Shown: positions 58,567 through 64,000 of the stretch, piece by piece
How the letters are laid out: every line of letters begins with the position of its first letter
Numbering within the stretch: the stretch's first letter is position 1
Assembly: GCF_008831285.2 (NCBI RefSeq)
Contig: NC_045150.1
Coordinates: 7,948,001-8,012,000 of the forward strand
Reading direction: 5' to 3'
Length of the DNA: 64,000 nucleotides
From: Nymphaea colorata
Taxonomy: Eukaryota > Streptophyta > Magnoliopsida > Nymphaeales > Nymphaeaceae
The notes under the pieces: generated by a model
Database searches by the model: none
What the model was told of the DNA's origin: nothing
What the model saw: the letters and a program-made list of their open reading frames with translations, nothing else
Made by a program: the position numbers and the translations under genes

Positions 58567-61242
58567 CTACAAAAGGGAAAATACCTTATCGTACATTACA
58601 GCTTATAATATATAGAATTCAACTTTCTAGACCTGCAACACAAGCTAAAATTCATTCTTATTTATGCTCAACATAAGCTGCATACCATGCAAGGGATCTG
58701 CTTTATGAATAACTCAATGTAATAGGCCTCAGGACCAGATAACTGTTTCCATATCCCACCTAAATTTTATTGCCTATGCTTGTTCCACTGAAACACTGAG
58801 AATCATCGCAGATAACAAAGTGCAAGTCTGATCTCGGATCCAGAGCTACTACAAACATCACCAAGCAGATGTCTCTGCAATCAAATATGTAAATTAGTTC
58901 TCAATCTAACATCATCTCATAAGGCAATAGAAGGTCAAGATTCAAAGCATGGCTCATAAAGGAAGAGACAAGCTTCCCATTAATCTGATGAATGTAGAAG
59001 ACTGGCAAAGATAAGCTTCTGACATAATGGCCATCTTACACATTCAGGGGATACTTGAATGTAAGCTGAAAGCAGATGGTGAAAAGAAGAAAACTCACAA
59101 AAGAAGCAAAAGGGCAAGCATAAACAGTAACTGGCATGTGTTCCCAGTGAGATGCACTTTGTATAGTCTATAGCAGATAGGTGACTACAGTTGTGGGAAC
59201 AAAACGTACAACATAGCATTTCAAATTATCGGGCTATGGGGAATCGGACTATGGGGATACAACATTTCAAACTACAAGGCTACGGGGTTACGGTAGTACA
59301 TGCATGAATATACATACAATTATGCATATGGGTTTTACAGTATGTAACCCAATAACAATGAAAAGTAGTGCAACAAAAGAAAAATATGTAATCCACCCAA
59401 AGCAACTGAAAGGTAAGTGTTTAAATCAAGTAAATAGATTTTAAATAAAAACAAAATGAGGGTTTCCCTGATTCATTTCTGGCTCAGACCTGGACTTAAT
59501 TTAAACTGTGCACAGGGCAACCTTATTTACATGCCCTCATGTCTAGCCACATCCATAGAAGTGCTTGTCCTAAACTCCTAGACCAACGTTTCATAGTACA
59601 AAATAGTGACTAAATGGGTCTATTGAACTGAAAAGTGCCAAATGCTTATAACCCATTTGCCATGTTGAACACAATCCTCTGAACTGGTAGGAAGCATATA
59701 CCTCAAGCAATCACATGCTCGATTTTCTAACATGTACCCTGAGGTAGTCGAGACTGTAGGCTGCCTTTCAACAATTAACCACTTTCTACGCATTCAACAG
59801 GTATGGTTACATCTATTGATGAAATATGCTGATGAATGATTAAGTAATTAAATATCATCAGAAATACAAAATGAGAAAGGCAAACTACCAGAGAATTTTT
59901 TAATATAGCAAAACAAAATTATCTTCAACTGAATAAAATCGTACCATATTGAGCACTTGGCATTTCTAACATTTCACTAATTTCTGTTCTAATTGCGATC
60001 AGCCTTGGGGTGATAATTTTGATTCTGACGTTTTCAGGTGATGTCACAGATAATACTACAAACCTACTGTAGTTTCATTTCCACAACATACTTCGGACAC
60101 AGCAGAAAAACTTGGTTCCATCCAAATTCTACTTCCTACCCTGGTAACAGCAAGTTCAACTGCAATTCCTAAATGAAGCAATCAACTGTTTACTGGTCTA
60201 TAAATCATGGACCTCTAGATTTTGTCAACGAATAGAGATTCTAGAGATTCATTTAACTACAAGTTTTGGCATCCAAAGGCAACAGAATGGAGAATAAATT
60301 CAACAGTCCAACCTCCATCCAGTGTAGCTAATCCAAAAACAGCTTGGCCCGTGGCATGACAATGTTTGGCTTCTGAAAAGGCCATTAAATGAATTGTACA
60401 AGTGAGACAACTCAAACTCAGTATTTAACCGTATAACATGCTAACTTCTAATTAAACATGTCCCTATCAAAAGAAGAATCATTGAACGATGGAGATACCA
60501 GAATATACTATTCCTGCATGTCTTTTTATACACCTTATCAGTGTTCATTTCATCTTACACACTCATCTGGATACCAAAAGCAAATGAGCCAGGAAAAGAA
60601 AATGAACTGGAATTTGTGTCCCCAACTCACCCACCAGATAACATTAGTCTGGACTAGGGGTTCAATTTTTTTCATGTCACACTTCAGTTCTTACGCTTGC
60701 CAGGAAAAATCTTCGCCCAAAACTTAACCTATAATTCCAGTTCCAAATATCATACCTTGACCATGTAGACTTAAAGGCTTAAAGTGCGAGCGTCTAAGAT
60801 ATCTCAGCCATCATTACTCCACCTTCTTCACCGGAAAAAAAAAGGCAGAAAGTACTAAAATTGTTTGCCACGATCTATCTGCAAAATCTTCTCCAAGCAA
60901 ATAGCGGCATCACTCAATTGACAAAATTCAGAATCCACTTTTATCCAAAATTAGTAAAACCACCCACAATAACCATGTTCAACGCTCCCAACAGTTTACA
61001 AATTCATATGCTAGAGTCGCATGAAACAGTAAACCTCACCCTAAATCTAAATAAAGTCAAGTAAACAAACAACAAGGCCCTAGAGCACAATCAGTCATAA
61101 GGTCTAATCTCACGAATCAAACATCTAAGACAGAATTCAACTGATAAAGACAAGACCGAAGTAGACCATCATCTCGAACTAAGATCACACAACTACAAGG
61201 AGCAAAATAGGAACGGAAAAAACTTAATCACTAGATAATTAC

Positions 61243-61301
61243 CCAATCTCCTCGTTGATCGGCAGGAACCTGGAAGAGCAAACTGCAGAGCAATCAACCA
61301 T
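61243..61301 (-). other. Tentative first coding exon of the PH-domain gene
   Basis: ATG in a fair context, 19 codons, then a GT donor (GATTGG|GTAATT). The upstream region (61302-61700) looks like a promoter. The phase does not fit the next recognised exon, so another exon in 58567-61242 is needed or this exon is not coding. I could not pick that exon by eye. Confidence 0.3.
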
Positions 61302-61691
61302 TGGCCGGGAACATCCACAGAACCGGAAAGTGAAACCTATACGGTTTCTCGACGGGCGAGAATAAAACAGAACCAAATCAAAGAAAGGTTAGTTTGCAAG
61401 AAAGCTTTTGACGTACAGGGATGGGAATGAAGGCACCCGTTGGAACTCCTCCCGTTCCATTTTTCTACTTTTTTACGGAAGCCTGCATAATGATTTTATT
61501 TTTGCAGAATCAGGGCTAGGTGAGGGAACAGTTCGGAATCCTCGGTTCATTTTCAATTTCAAATTTCCGTCCAACTTTAGTCTATTTTACGTCTAGGTGC
61601 TCACGTCTGAGAGTACGGGGGAAACAGCCGCGGCGTTCTGGTGGGAAAAGCGATCATATAATTTGTCAGTGGTGGACCAATGACACAGGGC

Positions 61692-61697
61692 CACGTG
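61692..61697. promoter_or_regulatory. G-box / ABRE-like site upstream of the PH-domain gene
   Basis: CACGTG within GGCCACGTGTCC, about 390 bp upstream of the putative start. The extended CCACGTGTCC matches the bZIP/ABF-binding ABRE-G-box form. Function is inferred from the motif and its place only. Confidence 0.4.
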
Positions 61698-61699
61698 TC

Positions 61700-64000
61700 C
61701 AGCGCGTATGTAGGTGCGGTTTCTTGCATCAGCGGTTGGTCAACACCGTGGAGGGGGTGTCGACAATGTTGAAGGAAGTCCGATACGTTGGATCGAATCG
61801 GTAGTTAAGGATCCGATTCTCATAACTGGGCCTCCGGTTCGTGTGCGTCTCACTCGAATCCCCACTTTATTCTTCAAATATTCTAAAGCAGGATTATTCG
61901 AATCGGTTCCACTGTATGTTCCTTTCCTAGTGATAACCAATTTATCCGTAAACTTATCTTGCAATAAATAAGGTTTTGTTTATTGTATGAAATAATTTAA
62001 CGTGGTATACGGTAAATTTTTGTAGAAAAAAATACATGATTAAATTTTACCCTCCTTACCCTCCTTTGATTTGAGGCCATTTTTTATTGCAAAGAAGTTT
62101 TTTGCATGGTAAAATTAAGTACATGGTAGTCTTTTTTTTTGTTAAAAATTGCACAATTCAAGCGTCCTTTTTCCAGCTTCCGAACCATTAATAAAAAATA
62201 TAAACATTAAAAGAGTTTGAAGGTCAGGAATTAAATGTTGATAGTGTAGATTTGCAACTCAAGTCTTTCCCATTGCTTTGGTTGATCAACTTGAGAACCA
62301 ATGTTACCAAAATCCACTTTGGATTTGAATATGAAATCCTAATGCTTTAAAGAATCGGTTAACTACATCAGAATTCAAATCTTTTTGTGGATCAAATCCA
62401 CTTAACAATGTGTTTCTAATTCAAAGAATCAAAGGATGAGGAAAATAAGAGAATCACAAATATACAAAGGCATAAACACTTGAAAAAAAAACAAGTAATA
62501 GAAAATTAATAAAAGGTACAAGTAATTGAAATCTGTCGGATGTTGCCATATGACAACCTGGGCACCACGCTGCCTAAATGAGCCCGATGATTTATTTTTT
62601 AATATTATTTTATTTTAATATAAATATAATTATATAATTTATTGTAATTAATTATGTTATATATTAAATTATATTAAGAATGAGCTTGATCAAGCTGACC
62701 GAACTGTGGTCTGGTCCGAACCCATCTGGCGATGCGCTGACTGGGCTGGAACGGGGCAGGTGGGACGACCGCGAGTCGATTTAGAAAGGCGCGTAATTTT
62801 AAACGAAAAAACTACGGCCTAGTTGGCACGTGCGCCACGGTAGCATCTGGGCTTCATACGAAATATGAAGGTTAAAACACAAATTTACCCTTTGACGGTT
62901 ATTCTGGAGGACGGAAAGGGGGAGGCCTTGGATTTGGGATGGATCACCTTTTCATCGAATCCGATTTGAACAGCAAATCATCTTCTTATCACTCTCAACG
63001 TTATATTTTATTCCTCCAAGATTATACTTTATTTTAAGTTTTGAGTGAATACAATGCATCTTTTAACTTTGGGGGGTCGTTTTTCAAACATAAACATGCA
63101 TGACAAAAGCCAGCGACCACATAATTCAAATTCCCTAATTCTTTAGGGACATGGGCAGAACCAGGATTTTTTTTATGAGCGGGCCAATAGTCCAAATTCT
63201 GGATCTAGGTAAAGCTAAACTAAACCTGAATGCAAACAATACATGACACAATTAAAAATTTTCAATTTTTTCAATATAATTTTTTTTTTTTCAATTGACT
63301 GAGGTCGGGCTATGGCCTAGGCAGACCCTCTCCTCCCTTTGCCCCTGTTTAGGGCCCGTTTAATGGTTTTGAAACATAAGGATAAAAATAAATTTCTAGA
63401 AATATCTTTTAAGGAAAAATGAAACCGGAAAGTTGGTGCCTATTTCAATTATGTTGTATGTTTGATGGGGTTGAAAAATGTTTCTTGAAAAGTTATTTCT
63501 TAATTTGATCGAATGGGAAGAAAATGGTTGAACCTAATTCTAGGTTACCAAGTCAAAAATCAAAACTAGACTCAAGCTGACTATGGTCTTCTCATTCAGA
63601 CGTGTAATTCAAAACTAACCAAATTAAATTGAAAGAAAGTCACGCCTAGTTGAGGCGCCTAAACAACTTAAGCTTGTTGTGAAAGTTGTTGATGCATTGA
63701 TGAAGGTACACTCACAACTTTGGTGGATGGCCATTTAATTACTACTCGACTATACTCATATAATTTGTCCATCATTTACTAAGTGAAAAGCTGAGAAACT
63801 TTTTACCTTTTGATTTTAACTTTCTTGCCAGACAATATCGATTTTGGCTAGCCTTAAACGCACCCTCTTAAAAGTTTGCTCTCCAACTTTAAGACACGGA
63901 ACCTCTTCGTTTGTTTCAAGAAGCCGTAGCATTGTTGGTCGGACTGGTGGGTTAGTAATTTTTGACTGTAAATGATGATGAATGTGCGACGCTTTAGGTG
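61700..64000. other. Intergenic region at the right end
   Basis: No gene recognised. At 62530-62800 a very AT-rich core (TTTTAATATTATTTTATTTT-like) is flanked by GC-rich words such as CACCACGCTGCC and GGGCTGGAACGG, which suggests a degenerate repeat. At 63145-63350, GGGCAGAACCAGGATTTTTT with GGGCCAATAG and CCCTCTCCTCCCTTTGCCCC resembles the widespread plant repeat with inverted GGAGCCAG ends. The short frames are chance. Confidence 0.4.

Noticed and set aside
61520-61971. Overlapping frames of 74-94 codons in the PH gene upstream region
   Set aside because: The frames overlap on both strands in the presumed promoter and match nothing known.

Overview
This is nuclear DNA from a flowering plant. 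The evidence is split genes with GT-AG introns, long AT-rich introns and intergenic stretches, hAT and PIF/Harbinger-type MITEs, a Ty1/copia remnant, and proteins that match plant families by eye. I cannot name the species. There are no operons, CRISPR arrays or prokaryotic systems. Most open frames longer than 60 codons are chance frames or shadows; the real genes were rebuilt exon by exon from splice sites and reading phase.

Layout. (1) 1-3797: intergenic, nothing recognised beyond microsatellites. (2) 3798-7987, plus strand: a CCT-motif family regulator whose first small exon I could not place. (3) 7988-10870: intergenic, with a clean 815-bp hAT element (exact 8-bp target duplication) and a tandem duplication. 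(4) 10871-13755, minus strand: a complete six-exon gene for a 196-aa UAP56-interacting mRNA export factor, with a 5'-UTR intron. (5) 14832-18353: intergenic, with two hAT-like MITEs. (6) 18354-24420, minus: a complete seven-exon gene for organelle-targeted nucleoside diphosphate kinase 3 (237 aa, all catalytic residues present). (7) 24421-28000: intergenic, with a further hAT-like MITE. (8) About 28000-37091 and about 41330-52050: two diverged head-to-tail segmental copies, each carrying another NDPK3-like gene on the minus strand. Copy 2 (30312-36580) has lost the active-site histidine, has an in-frame 19-codon deletion and stops early. Copy 3 (44699-51397) is open for 232 codons and keeps the histidine but has lost several substrate-binding residues. 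(9) 37092-41330, between the copies: a truncated copia element, an inverted low-complexity array and other degenerate retroelement-like sequence. (10) 54092-58566 (possibly to 61301), minus: a PH-domain protein with a coiled coil and a probable GC-AG intron. (11) 61302-64000: promoter region with a G-box, and repeat-derived intergenic sequence.

The main story is a local NDPK3 triplication at three stages of decay: an intact parent, an open pseudoenzyme candidate and a disabled copy. It sits between an mRNA-export-factor gene and a PH-domain gene, all on the same strand. As I remember Arabidopsis chromosome 4, the same trio is adjacent there (PH gene, NDPK4, UIEF2), so the block may be ancient microsynteny. 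Because the copies align along their introns, they act as empty-site controls for MITE insertions that came after duplication.
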